In this document: positions 1 to 10,037 of the stretch, one piece after another
Layout: each line of letters starts with the position of its first letter
How positions within the stretch are numbered: position 1 is the stretch's first letter
Assembly (NCBI GenBank): GCA_036936605.1
Contig: JAUPFV010000004.1
Span: forward strand, 293,736,009-293,800,008
Length of the DNA stretch: 64,000 nucleotides
From: Limnanthes douglasii subsp. nivea
Taxonomy: Eukaryota > Streptophyta > Magnoliopsida > Brassicales > Limnanthaceae
Reading direction: 5' to 3'
Position numbers and translations under genes: made by a program
The notes under the pieces: model-generated
Told to the model about the DNA's origin: nothing
What the model saw: the letters and a program-made list of their open reading frames with translations, nothing else
The model's database searches: none

Positions 1-1814
1 TAAAAACTTCTGATCCAGTTTGCACGGTAAATACAAAGAACAAAAATAGAGGAGACATACAAAAGAAAACAAAATCAACAATTTGTACGATAAATTGAAA
101 TTAAGCAAAATCATGGTAATTCCTAATCTAGTTTGAACGGGAAATAAAAAACAAAAATAATGATTGTAATTTGGGAAACAAAAATTTGTATATTAAAAAA
201 TTCAAAAATTTATCAGTAGAATATCTTGGATAATAATATTAAAAAAAACTAAAATTATATGTCATATTTGAAGAACGTTAATTTGTCTTGTTTAGTTGAT
301 ATGATTTACACCGTGATATGATTTACGCCATGTATGTAATAAATAAGAATATCCAAAATAATATATTATTGATTTAATTTATTGTTATATCTTTATATAT
401 ATGAAGTAATATTATATGAACGAAAGATCCTATGTGTTTCATATTTATATGTTTTTGGATTATAGATATTTTTTGCTAAGATAAATAAGTCTATTCAAAA
501 TAAAATTTATTTTATTAATTTAATGTATTATTATAGATTTTTCGTAAATATTTTATTTATTTTAGAGTTCTTAATGAAAGTAAATTAGATATATATATAT
601 ATTAAAATTGTATTTGTTAAAATCCTTACAATAACCTTAGACAATATTTATTTTGGATAACAATGAGAACATACTAATTGCTCGTGATAAACAATATGTT
701 ACTAGAACTTTTATTGTTGTGTATGGTTGGCTAACACTCCATAAAAGTATAAGGTAACATAAGATCTATTAACAAACAATAGTGATTCAAATTCGAATAT
801 AAGTTGATAAAATGAGCAATAATAATTTAAACTCTCAATATGTTGGCATATCCAATATCCAATATGCACAAGATAATTATCTAGTTAAATTATTGCGTAA
901 TAAATATCGGACAATTGTATAGATACAATTTTATATATAAAGTAAAAAAATATGCATGTCCATTGATATAGATCCAACCCTAGTGAGATCCAAATCGTCA
1001 TCTTAGCCTATATTGTTTTATCGTAAGATCCATGTATAAAAAAGATTAGACTCATAAATATCATAGGTTAACTTTGTAACACAACAAATAAGGTAAACTC
1101 ATCAATAAAGCTACTCGAATAATTATTTTCTATAATCAACTAAATTTATCTTTCTGAAAATATTTTTGATATCCATATCATTGTTCCCCAATATGGTCGA
1201 TGAGATCGACCCCATTTCCCATATAAATCTACTACACTATTTTAGCATCTTTTATGAAAAATTAAAATATCCAAAAGTAAGTTATTTAACCAATCTCTTT
1301 CATTACCTACTAAAAATGTGACTATATATATTTTCTTTTGTCAATTTTGACACATTTACCATTATTTCTCTCGTCATCTTTCTTTTGGAGGATTTGACAA
1401 AGACAAGTTGATGACTTATGTGAGAGACACTTTGTGGAACTATAAACTATTATCAACATCGTAGATACATCCAAAACACTAATTGGATTTATAGTAATTG
1501 ATTCACCATCTAACCAATTTGATTGATTCCGATGAAGGTGATGATGTCACGCCCTCTTGCACTACACAACATTATCGACAAGATAAAAATCAAACAAACA
1601 CATACATTACCATATAGCCTTTTTCTTTTAAATCAATCCCTACGAGGTTGGGAATCAAAGGAAGAATCTGAATATGAATCAGTTATTAGGTCCCAAATAT
1701 ATTATTCCAAGCGTGACCACTCTTCATCCTATTATCTTAGCAGACTTCTTCTTTTTACATGCAAGGTCTAATTCCCGTGAGACATACCAAACCTACCAGC
1801 TAACTGTTTGACTC
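1..1814. other. AT-rich DNA, no recognisable gene
   Basis: This stretch is very AT-rich with short AT microsatellite tracts (for example near 590-602). The only open frame of any length, at 1523-1771, has no recognisable motif or compositional sign of a protein. I looked for the 5' LTR and primer-binding site of the gypsy remnant that follows and found neither a TG...CA LTR boundary nor a TGGCGCC-type site. It is probably old intergenic or transposon-derived sequence. Confidence 0.5.
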
Positions 1815-2650
1815 TTGCAACTGTTAGTTGAACCCTTGGTATATTATTCTAGACCTTTTAAATGTTTTCTAAAATTGTTAATTTATTATCCAACTTTGAG
1901 ATATCTCATTAACTCTAAAAACCAACCTTGTTTTAACCCATCTCGACCATATCAAATTATTCATGCAAATCAATTTAGCTTCATAAATAATAGGTTTATA
2001 TGCTCTAAGCATTATTTGATTTATCTTTATCATATGTCTCATTCAAAATCCTCAAAAAGAATTTGTCATGAAAGTTCAATCAATACAAAATGGATAAGTA
2101 AGATGGTATTGGCGAGACCAAGTATGAGGCGAAACAATTTTAGAACATAATATCGGGGTTTATAAGCGTTGACGTGTTATTGTGTCGTGGTTTCTCCGTG
2201 ACCTTCAAAGGAAGGTATCTCACTTGTATTAATAAAATCCACTTGATTTTGTTCACACCGTTAGAAGCCCCTAGATGTTATTCTACGATCAATTTATCAA
2301 TAATAAACGTATTCAATATGATAACGCCTACATCATACGATGCAAGTAAGAGTACAATGAAAGTTTCTAGGATTACACCAAAATATTTTTTAGACATAAA
2401 TCACTTTTGAAAACTAAAAAGGATGTTTGATGTGTTATTTACCGATAAAATAATCATACCAATTCTTCAAGAAGAAGATATTATAAAGAAGAAAGCTCTC
2501 ACATTTTCTAGCTTACCACAATACAAATTTTATTTCACCTTTGAAGCACAAATAATTGACCACAAGTGGAAAATCATGAGAAAAAAGGTAAGAATAAAAA
2601 ATTATTGGTGTATATTATATAGAACTTACGAAGAATCCATTTGATATTTC
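1815..2650 (+). pseudogene. Element A: decayed gag of a Tat-like Ty3/gypsy element
   Basis: Gag packages the element RNA into a virus-like particle. The assignment rests on position (directly before a better-supported protease remnant in the same orientation) and on weak patches. Near 2050-2100 a frame reads like the gag phrase LKEFVMKFNQ. The frame at 2423-2644 resembles the linker and degraded knuckle part of Tat gag (FSSLPQYKFYF, then a zinc-knuckle-like region that has lost its cysteines). Several stops and frameshifts interrupt it. No intact capsid or CCHC motif remains, and the left edge is arbitrary. Confidence 0.35.
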
Positions 2651-2789
2651 AACTGAGTATTTGGATCTGAAGCCAGACAGAAACAACATCAACATGGTGG
2701 AAATGCCAGTTATGGGAGGAAGGGTTAGTAAACTATGTATTTTCTTTGAGTCACTAACAATTTTTGGAGGATATACTATTGCAGGGACA

Positions 2790-3240
2790 TCAAATTAGTC
2801 TCGAAAGAGACACGTTGTTAGCCTAATAACTCAATTGGAGCGGGGTGCTTCACCACACTTATAAATTAATCCATCTCAAATACTTTGTTTTGAAGATGAT
2901 GATATGAGGGACACAACTGGTCCACATGAAGATGTGATAGTTATTGTAGCAAAAAAATTTAGGGATGAGATTAAAAGAATTTTGATTAATAATGGCAGTC
3001 AACTAATATTATATTCATGACTCCTTACACCAAGATAAAGAATCTACCAATAATCTTTCGGTCAAATAGTCAATTGTAGGGTTTAAGGGGATAGTTGAAC
3101 TAGGTTGGGGACCATTAAAAAAGGTAGCTGCAATCTTGTTTATTATTGTAGACGCTTCGACATCTTACAGTGCAATCTTTGGAAAGTAATGGTTGTCGAG
3201 AATGCATGTTGTGGTATCAACCATTTATCAATGTTTGAAG
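2790..3240 (+). pseudogene. Element A: retropepsin remnant
   Basis: This is the aspartic protease part of a gypsy polyprotein. It aligns by eye with the intact protease frame of element C on the minus strand at 16.9-17.7 kb: C has FDEDDLRDIVGPYEDVVVI and here 2890-2950 gives FEDDDMRDTTGPHEDVIVI. The downstream phrase around the catalytic triplet is DTGSS in C but NNGSQ here, so the catalytic aspartate is lost. The later phrase CPTCYNAILGRSWL of C corresponds to a decayed match near 3150-3200. Stops occur at several places. The gene is dead. Confidence 0.65.
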
Positions 3241-3363
3241 TATGTTGTGGGAAATAATGTTGGAACAGTGAAAAGCAGTCAAAAGATGACAAGAGAATGT
3301 TATCGCACGAATTTGGCCCCAAATCAAATTAAAAAGGATGAGTCAAATAAAGAATAACAATGA

Positions 3364-3642
3364 TTGGGGTCTTTCTCAAGATTTGATCCCATAAATGATC
3401 CGAGGGAGATCCCCGAGTTTATGATCTCAGACAAAAATTTTGAGGATCATGTTATCTCTCAGGGTAAAAGTTTAAAAGTTGGCACAAAGTTATCTTCGAA
3501 GGTAAGGGAAAAATTAATTCAGTTTTTATCAACTAAGTTATACATGTTTGCTTGGTTTACTGAACACGTTACAAGTGAAAGTATCGGTGGCATATTATTT
3601 CCTACCCTGGTAGCGCAAGAAAGTTTTGATGAGGTGTCCTAA
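3364..3642 (+). pseudogene. Element A: pol fragment, start of RT fused to end of pol by a deletion
   Basis: The 92-codon frame starts with the protease-RT linker (DPREIPEF, then KVGTKLSSKVREKLIQFL and MFAWFTEHVT), matching the linker of element C at 16.6-16.7 kb where C has FAWCSSDVTG. From about 3585 onward the sequence instead matches, in reverse complement, the far 3' end of pol in element B (41920-42010), including the phrase for a cut-off gcgctacc-type segment and the downstream tatatataagtcgg stretch. The catalytic RT, RNase H and integrase, several kilobases in a full element, are therefore missing between these two points. No function remains. Confidence 0.65.
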
Positions 3643-3700
3643 TAGCCGACTTATATATAATATTTCTTTGCCATCTTAAAATGACTTCTACAATTTTGAT

Positions 3701-3952
3701 CTTCTTGGACCGGAAGGGTCGACCAACGAATGTTGGTCTACTATTTTTATCTTCTTGGACCGGAAAGGTCTTCCAACAAATGTTGGTCTATAATATTTAT
3801 CTTCTTGGACCGGAAAGGTCTTCTAACGAATATTGGTCTATAATTTTTATCTTCTTGGATCAGAAGGGTCTTCCAACGAATCTTGGTCTACATTTTTTTT
3901 TATCTCTTTGGATTGGAAGGGTCTTCCAACAAATGTTGGTTAACAATATTTA
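3701..3952 (+). repeat. 50-bp tandem repeat, 5 copies, with two inverted repeats per unit
   Basis: Five units of about 50 bp start at roughly 3701, 3751, 3801, 3851 and 3904. A typical unit contains GACC-ggaaa-GGTC followed by CCAAC-aaat-GTTGG, so each can fold into two short stem-loops. The stems are mostly kept between units although the bases vary, partly through G-T pairs (GATC with GGTC, GATT with GGTC). The block sits between the end of pol and the end of the antisense aORF of element A. The same family appears inverted at 41640-41920 in element B. Confidence 0.9.
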
Positions 3953-3953
3953 T

Positions 3954-4391
3954 AATAATATTTTCATATGAAAAAGTTTGGAGAAGAAGGTTGAAAATAT
4001 TTTATAAAAAGTTAAACTTAATAATATTTTCGTATGAAAACGTTTGGACGAGAAAGTTGAAAATCTTTAATAAAACGTTAAATATAATAATATTTTCATA
4101 TGAAAAAGTTTGGAGGATAAAGTTGATTTTTTTTATAAAAAGTTAAATATAATAATATTTTTGTATGAAAAACTTTTGGAGCAGAAAGTTGAAAATCTTT
4201 TATAAAAAATTAAATATAATAATATTTTCATATGAGAAAGTTTGGAGGAGAAAACTGAAAATATTTTCTAAAAATATAAGCATAATGACATCTGTCATAT
4301 GAAAAGGTTTGGGTGAAGAACTTTGGATATTTTTATTTACGAAAGTTAACGTTTAACAATATTTCTTGTATGAAAAAGTTTGACGGATGAC
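3954..4391 (+). repeat. 66-bp tandem repeat, about 6.5 copies, with a palindrome in each unit
   Basis: Units of about 66 bp begin with AATAATATTTTCATATGAAA and carry the palindrome TTTTCATATGAAAA (or a one-base variant), followed by GTTTGGAGGAGAAAGTTGAA. The last two units are more divergent and slightly longer. Open frames across this block (3883-4146) are by-products of the repeat and not genes. The block directly follows the 50-bp repeats and ends about 150 bp before the stop of the antisense aORF. Confidence 0.9.
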
Positions 4392-4543
4392 ATGTAACCC
4401 AAAAACTTCTTCATTAAGAGATTTTACAATACTGACTGTGTCATAAGAACATAAAGACTTAACAAAAATATGCCCCTAGCATGATCAGTTCACAAGGTTT
4501 ACACAAAAAGTTGAAAATAAAAACTAAGTAATATACCTTAACC

Positions 4544-7000
4544 TTACTCTGAGGGGGTACCTTCTTGATTGTTTTCCAATGAATAACTACTGGAGAAGAA
4601 ACTACTTGCCTCTTCTGAGTCACTGGTTGATTCTTTATCTACCAAAGAAACTCCCACCGGACGATATTTTGCTATAACACTCTCCCAAAGACTTCCTTTC
4701 TTTCAGGTGGGAAAATGATTATGCATCTCTAATACCAAAGCCGATTTGATGTTCGCATCCCTATTTTCTAAGCGAGAGACACAGTCAACAGCGTACTCCT
4801 CAAGAAGAATGTTCTTGTATTATTCAGAGTCTTTCCAAAGAGATTCTTTCTCAACAATGAGTCTCTCAATCTCTTTGACAACATTCTTAAAATGCATTTT
4901 GGTTTGATTACAAGAATCAAAGAGACCATTATTGAGGGTATTTTGTTCAATGTCTTTAGTGATAAATCGCTCCCTCTCATTATCGAACTTCTCTTTCTCC
5001 TTGGATAATTGAGTTTTCAGTGCTTCAATCTTCTCCAAGCACTTAGAAGAACTTTTATTCTCAAGGGAAAGTTCTTCCTTTAGACTTTTCACATCGGCTC
5101 TATTTTGGATGAATTCATTTGTATAGCGGTCATTGTGGTTGGTTTTCCTTTTAAGGAGATCAGTAGCGCGAAGTATTCTGTTGATCTCATTCGCTTCGAA
5201 ATCATTCTCATAAACATCAAATTAAGTCGAGGCAAAAGAAACATGTTCTACATATCCCAGAAGTTCTTCTTGGTTTCTTCGACTAGCGACATGCTTTCTT
5301 TGAGAAACAGACTCCCCAACAGAGTACGAATCAACAACAACAACAACTTATTTTTATAGAAGGCAAGCTCGGAGTTGTCGTGTTGTCATCTTCTTCTTCA
5401 CTAACAATCTTCTTCTTTTCTTTATTTTTGGTATAAAGTCTCTTTGATGGCCTCATAACACCATCCTTCCCAGCAGGTTTCACCTCAACCACAACTTCAG
5501 GAACAACACCAACTTCTTGTCTTTCCCCAACTTCAGTTTCCTAACCAAGATTACCATCAGTATTATCCTCTTTATCCTCATACTTTTCTACGTCCCCGTG
5601 ATTTGGAGCCCTAGCCCTAGTGGGGAGGTAAACAAGGTTGTCTAAACACTCTAATCGCCAAAACACTGCATTTTTTATATGAGGCACCATAATCTCTTTT
5701 GTGGACTTCGCTTGGATTATAACACTCCTCCAAATATGATATTTAGCCAAATTTGAAGGAGTAAAACATCTATGGAACTAATAATTCCAAGTGTTGTCGG
5801 CCAAGTAGCTCAAATTAGCAAAGATCCGACTTGCTGATTGAACATAGTCCACAAATAGTTTGGCTATCCCTTTCATAGTTATTCATGAAGAAATGTTTTA
5901 AAGTGAATGATTTAAATTAGATAAAGTAATGATGAAAATAAGTACCTCGACTAGTCCACTTCAAAGTCAACCGATGAGGCATCTCAGTAGAATACTCAAA
6001 GCCACTATCCCACAATTCAGAGACAAAAATGAATACATGCTTCCACTGCTTTTCAGCCTCTAAGAAGTCCTTTATAACCTTATATTTTCTCCAAAGAGTT
6101 AGAGAATAAAAGACGAAGTGAGAATTCTTAGCCACCCATGTCAGCCCAACAAGCTCCTCCATTGAAAATCCGCTCTGAGCAATCTGAGAAGCCATGATGC
6201 ACGCTATGAGGGTAAACAACATGTTGGGGCCGGCTTGAGTCGGACATAGTTGTATCAAATAAAAAAAATCAACTAAGCCAGAGTTAAGCGGGAGTCGAAG
6301 ATCCCACTTCATAATTTATGTGTAAACAACCAACTCATGATCACGGACAGACAAAGGCATCTCCCCAACCTCAGGAAACCGAATTGATATAGAGTCTAGA
6401 ATTCCCAACTGATCCCTCAATTTAACCTCCTCAGACGGATGATAATACTTGTACTTTATCTTGTGAAGTGCTAGAGGGTGTTTGGCTTCAACCTCACGAA
6501 GATTGTTTCCCGAGATAACTTCTATGTTCAAGGACAGTCTGGTAGGACCCTTCTTTTTCTTCGTGAGAGCTTATTCTTGATGAATATGAGAGTTGGTCAT
6601 AATATCAAGATGAGAAGATTTCTGCGTTGGTCCCGAAGGTCTGATGCGAGGAATCAGTGCATGAATAGCTTGAATAGGTTGAGCTTCAACGGGAACCATG
6701 CCTTCTCCTTCTTGATCGTTATTTGATTCGTTAATCAAGCATTTTTCTTGCATTTCTGGAATGGATTTCTTGGTCGGACCAGTAACCTTCCTTGCTTGAA
6801 CAATTTTTAAAAAGTGTTCTCGATGAGTAACCTTGGGGTGGTTTGAGGAGTACCTTGTGGTATGATCTGGGGAGTAGAAACATAAGATGTACGTTTAATA
6901 TTTGTGGATCGTTTAGCTGCCCCCAAATATTTCTTCCTCTTAGTCCTATATCTCTTAGCTATTTCAGGAATTTTTTGCTTGTCACTACCCATCATAAGAA
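4544..7000 (-). pseudogene. Element A: antisense extra gene (aORF), Transposase_28-like, decayed
   Basis: This gene runs opposite to gag-pol of element A. It is the relative of the aORF of element C (10038-13020). From its 5' end it has a basic N-terminal part (6807-6995), a central domain at 5917-6531 with KWDLRLPLNSGLVDFFYLIQ and FTLIACIMAS (C has KWGLRFPLDPEIFRYFHLIK and YTLMACIMAS), a coiled-coil part (about 4820-5092, rich in K and E heptads) and an acidic serine-rich tail ending at a TAA on the minus strand (4544-4546). The central domain resembles the Pfam family Transposase_28 (putative gypsy-type transposon); its function is unknown. An in-frame stop separates 6316-6531 from 5917-6312 where C has glutamate. 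A splice donor after TSRG lies where C has its intron. Confidence 0.7.
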
Positions 7001-7414
7001 ATAGAAAAGCCTTATAAATGTCTTTGGGAAATTAAAGGTCACCTTTGTTGTGTCTTGAACAAGATTGATCGGGGAGCTGGATAGTAAGAGGAGCAAATAT
7101 AATATTGTTACCTGAGGTCCCTGCTATGTTGGAATGCTTCTAGATAGGAGGCCACTGACCATAAAATGTTGTTTTGAGAGTCTCTAAATGTTTGGGTTCC
7201 TCTTCCATGCCGACAACCTTCTTTTCTTCATCTTTGTTTTTAATATTGAACCACTTACAAAGTTTGTATCTTTCAAGCCCTTCAGATTCCCTAGGCATAA
7301 AAGGTCAGAGAATGTGTTTAGTGGGACAAGCTATTTCTCTCTCTAAACCAAATCTTTCTTTATCTCTCTAAGATTGGGAAAATACGTGTAACCTTGAAGT
7401 GTTGAGTGAAGGTA

Positions 7415-7424
7415 AGTATTTATA
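7415..7424 (-). promoter_or_regulatory. TATA box of the element A aORF
   Basis: The minus strand reads TATAAATACT here, about 420 bp upstream of the first recognisable aORF frame. Elements B (41084) and C (9930) have a TATAAAT motif at the equivalent place, and downstream of each comes a pyrimidine- and A-rich leader. This argues that the aORF has its own promoter, antisense to gag-pol. Confidence 0.55.
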
Positions 7425-7760
7425 AAGATAGCATGGGCTTCTAAGGGATACGGGGGCTCAAGTAAGTTGAAGAGTTTTACTAGATAACAGTTATTTTGTT
7501 TGTAATTTGGCGTGTACGCGCATTAAGAAGTTTGAAAGTTTTTATGACATGTTCTCATACAAATTATTCTAGAAGATATGTTAGCATGTATCCGGAAGTA
7601 ATTTACATGTGTTATATAGTGACATTATTAGTCTAAAACGTTTCTGACCCATAGACTGGTTGTAGTGCGTATACCAACTGAAACGAATGATGGGTGAGCA
7701 TGAGGACATCGTTACCAATTGTGAAGTCATAAGTCTGAAAAACACCATTGGCAAAGTCAT

Positions 7761-7953
7761 CCGATGAGGAACTTGTGAAAGAATAATTCGAGGAGACCTT
7801 GTGAAATAGTTGTCCAAGAAATATCAGTGGAAGAATAATCTGATGAGGAACATGTGGAAGAATAATTCGAGGAGAGCTTGTGAAAGAGTTGTCCAAGAAG
7901 TATCTGTGGAAGAATCATCTGATGAGGAACCTATGGAAGACATATCTGAGGCG
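7761..7953 (+). repeat. 79-bp tandem repeat encoding an acidic peptide
   Basis: Two and a half copies of a 79-bp unit start at 7761, 7840 and 7919, beginning with (C/T)CTGATGAGGAAC or close variants. Read on the plus strand, the second and third units give EESSDEEPMEDISEA-like acidic stretches inside the frame 7810-8019. Since 79 is not a multiple of three, the reading frame changes from unit to unit, so a selected protein repeat is unlikely. The block lies between the aORF promoter and the polypurine tract of element A. Confidence 0.8.
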
Positions 7954-8010
7954 ATTTCTAAGGAGGAAAAATCCGCTTCTATAAATAAATCATGGTTCAA
8001 ATATATTCAC

Positions 8011-8066
8011 AAGGACTGAGGGGCTACTAATAAGGGAAGAAAATATTATGATGAATAAAAAAAATT
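8011..8066 (+). repeat. Element A: polypurine tract and start of 3' LTR (scrap)
   Basis: The string AAGGACTGAGGGGCTAC followed by TAATAAGGGAAGAA matches the 3' LTR junction of element B read on its own strand (GACTTGGGGACTAC then TGATAAGGGGGAG). Here the LTR start TG has become TA. Similarity to the B LTR fades after about 40 bp, so only the first part of the LTR remains before the sequence changes to that preceding the copia element. Confidence 0.6.
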
Positions 8067-8199
8067 GTATAAATAAAAGAATTGGCTTAACGCTTGATGA
8101 TAACGCTGGTCGAAATCTGTCCAATGGTGCTCGTCATGGCTAGCGAATTGCGGACGCTGTGATGATCATTGTAACCTGCGAGGATTCACAAAAAAGATT

Positions 8200-8346
8200 G
8201 TTGCAGCAACTTGCAGGTAAGCTGCTGCAATTTGCAGTAGGCAGGTTGCTACTGCAATTTGTGGTGGACAGGTAAGCTGCCCAGGACCTACAGGCAGGTT
8301 GCTACTGCAATTTGCAGTAGGCAGGTAAGCTGCTGCATGTGCAGGC
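8200..8346. repeat. GC-rich short repeat (GCAGTAGGCAGGTTGCT type)
   Basis: An irregular array of about 25-40 bp units built from GCAGTAGGCAGGTTGCT, ACTGCAATTTG and CAGGTAAGCTGC. It stands out from the AT-rich surroundings by base composition. It lies at the left end of what I take to be the copia leader. The minus-strand frame 8166-8348 across it is low-complexity (alanine, proline) and I do not call it a gene. Confidence 0.75.
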
Positions 8347-8399
8347 ATGCTGCTGCTATTTATTATTAAATAAATAAAATAAAATAAAACAATTTTTCT

Positions 8400-9213
8400 T
8401 TTAATTTTTTAATTTTTTTAGAAAAGTATGAGATGATTTATTTCCCAAATATGGTGTGTTTGACTTGTATGATTATTTGCGAAGTAAATTGTATGTGCGT
8501 GAATGTTTAAATGGTGATGCATGACTAAGGTTTCGTAGATCGGTATGTGAAACTAATAAATTAATTTAATCAGCCCTCTGGAATGTTAAAATTAATTTTC
8601 TTATGGATCCTAGGCTTCGAAAGGTTCGGGGATTAATTTAAATTCATATATTACCGACCCTCCGGAAGGTTCACGTTTGGGTTACAATTAATCATGAACG
8701 ACAAAAATTACTGAAAATGGTTCTTGTGCTGATTTTAATTTTAAGTAGATGAAATCTGTCGTCCGGAAGGTTTCATCGGTACTTAGGATAAATTAAATTC
8801 ATCTTTGCAATTTTTTGATTTTTAGTAGTTGAAATCGGTCATCCGGAAGGTTTCCCCAGTACGTAAGAAAATCAAATTAGGGTTATTTTAATCTATGTAA
8901 ATGACATAGGCCCTCCAGAAGGTTTCATCGGGACTTATGATAAATTAAATTCATCCTTGCAATTTTTTTATTTTAAGTAGGTGACATCGGCCCTCAAGAA
9001 GGTCTCATTGGTACTTAGAAATTTAAAATAATGATCATGGTATTTTTTCTCAAACTCATGAAATTGAATGTTAGTATGATTTGCCCTCCAGTATCTATTA
9101 TCAATGAATTTTATGTTTTACATGTATTTGTCATGTTCATGCATATGTTTTTAGTTATATATCAAGATGTTAAATGTGATTTGTGTTGTTTGTTCTTATT
9201 ATAGTACCCACTG
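8400..9213 (+). repeat. Copia element D: untranslated leader with about 100-bp repeats
   Basis: From about 8570 to 9000 a degenerate repeat of roughly 90-110 bp recurs at least five times, each with (C/T)C(C/T)GGAAGGTTTCATCGGTAC-like text and AAATTAAATTCAT. This leads to the sequence TTATTATAG followed by TACCCACTGGTTAC, which in phase continues after the inserted element C as the start of copia gag (19608 onward). I therefore read it as the 5' untranslated leader of element D, possibly with an intron ending at 9205. The expected 5' LTR (copy of 23997-24654) is not to its left. Confidence 0.55.
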
Positions 9214-9218
9214 GTTAC
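9214..9218. repeat. Target-site duplication GTTAC, left copy (element C)
   Basis: GTTAC directly precedes the left LTR (TGGTGTGG...) and is repeated directly after the right LTR at 19603-19607. A perfect 5-bp duplication is the expected footprint of gypsy integration and fixes both element ends. Confidence 0.95.
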
Positions 9219-9593
9219 TGGTGTGGATTATTTTCAACTGAGGGTAAATTTGTCAGATGTTTTGCGGTGTTTCAAAGGTATTTAATGTTTAAGTGGTTTG
9301 TAGTGAGAGATTTGAGCTGCCTTGTTGTATTAAATGTTTATTACCCTCATTAATGAAAGTGGTTGGGTATTTATACCCTTAATTATGGGCCACATGGACT
9401 TTCGGGTCATACTTATGAAACCGGGTCGAGTTCAAAAACTCATTAGTTATTAAGCAGATAGGCAATGAGCTTAGTCATAAAGTGATTAGTTTTTAATACA
9501 TTAGTCTTGTTCGGATGGTTCAGTGGGTGGTTTTTGTCCAAATTGCCCCTGTCCGGTTTCTACAATGAGTGGTGAGAAAATCCGGACTCATCA
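9219..9593 (-). repeat. Element C left LTR (3' LTR)
   Basis: The plus strand begins TGGTGTGGATTATTTTCAAC and ends GGACTCATCA; read in element sense it starts TGATGAGTCC and ends CACCA. It contains the palindromic TATA region GGGTATTTATACCC near 9364-9378. The matching copy is at 19228-19602. A purine run (AAAAAAAGG on the minus strand) lies just inside its inner edge. Confidence 0.95.
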
Positions 9594-9929
9594 GTAGCCT
9601 TTTTTTGAGGTTATGTTCGAAGGCCTTTGGCAAGACCTAAAAAATAGCTCATGAGTACTCGTAACAATGTCCGGAAAAATTTTGATTTGTGTAAAGGATT
9701 TATCCGGACTGGCAAAAACTCTCAGAAGCTTAACGGTTTTGCCAGAGATCGTGGGACACGTGTCCCTTTCTGATTTGTCTCACCAGCCGTTTTTCTCCTA
9801 GAATGACGTTCCCACACATTTCATAAAGTAACCATTTCAATTAATGTTGGTGACATCAGCGCCGTCTTTAATCATTACTCCCATCGTTTCGTATTCTCCA
9901 AGGTTTCAAGGCATCTTTTGTCTCTTTAG

Positions 9930-9938
9930 TATAAATTA
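9930..9938 (+). promoter_or_regulatory. TATA box of the element C aORF
   Basis: TATAAATTA lies about 108 bp upstream of the aORF start ATG at 10038, in the 3' untranslated part of element C and pointing against gag-pol. The equivalent motif occurs in elements A and B. A CT-rich leader (9970-10025) follows. Confidence 0.6.
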
Positions 9939-10037
9939 ACCCATTTTTCACTGTTTTACCATCTTGATCATCTTCTCACTTTTAACCTTCAAAGCTTTTA
10001 TCTCTCTTTTGCAAAAACCCTTTTTTGGTGTAAGTTT

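Noticed and set aside
3681..4146. Open frames across the tandem repeats of element A
   Set aside because: They arise from repeat units lacking stops in that frame and read as low-complexity repeats; no codon-level conservation.
8166..8348. Alanine- and proline-rich minus-strand frame
   Set aside because: Product of the GC-rich short repeat; no start context or motif.
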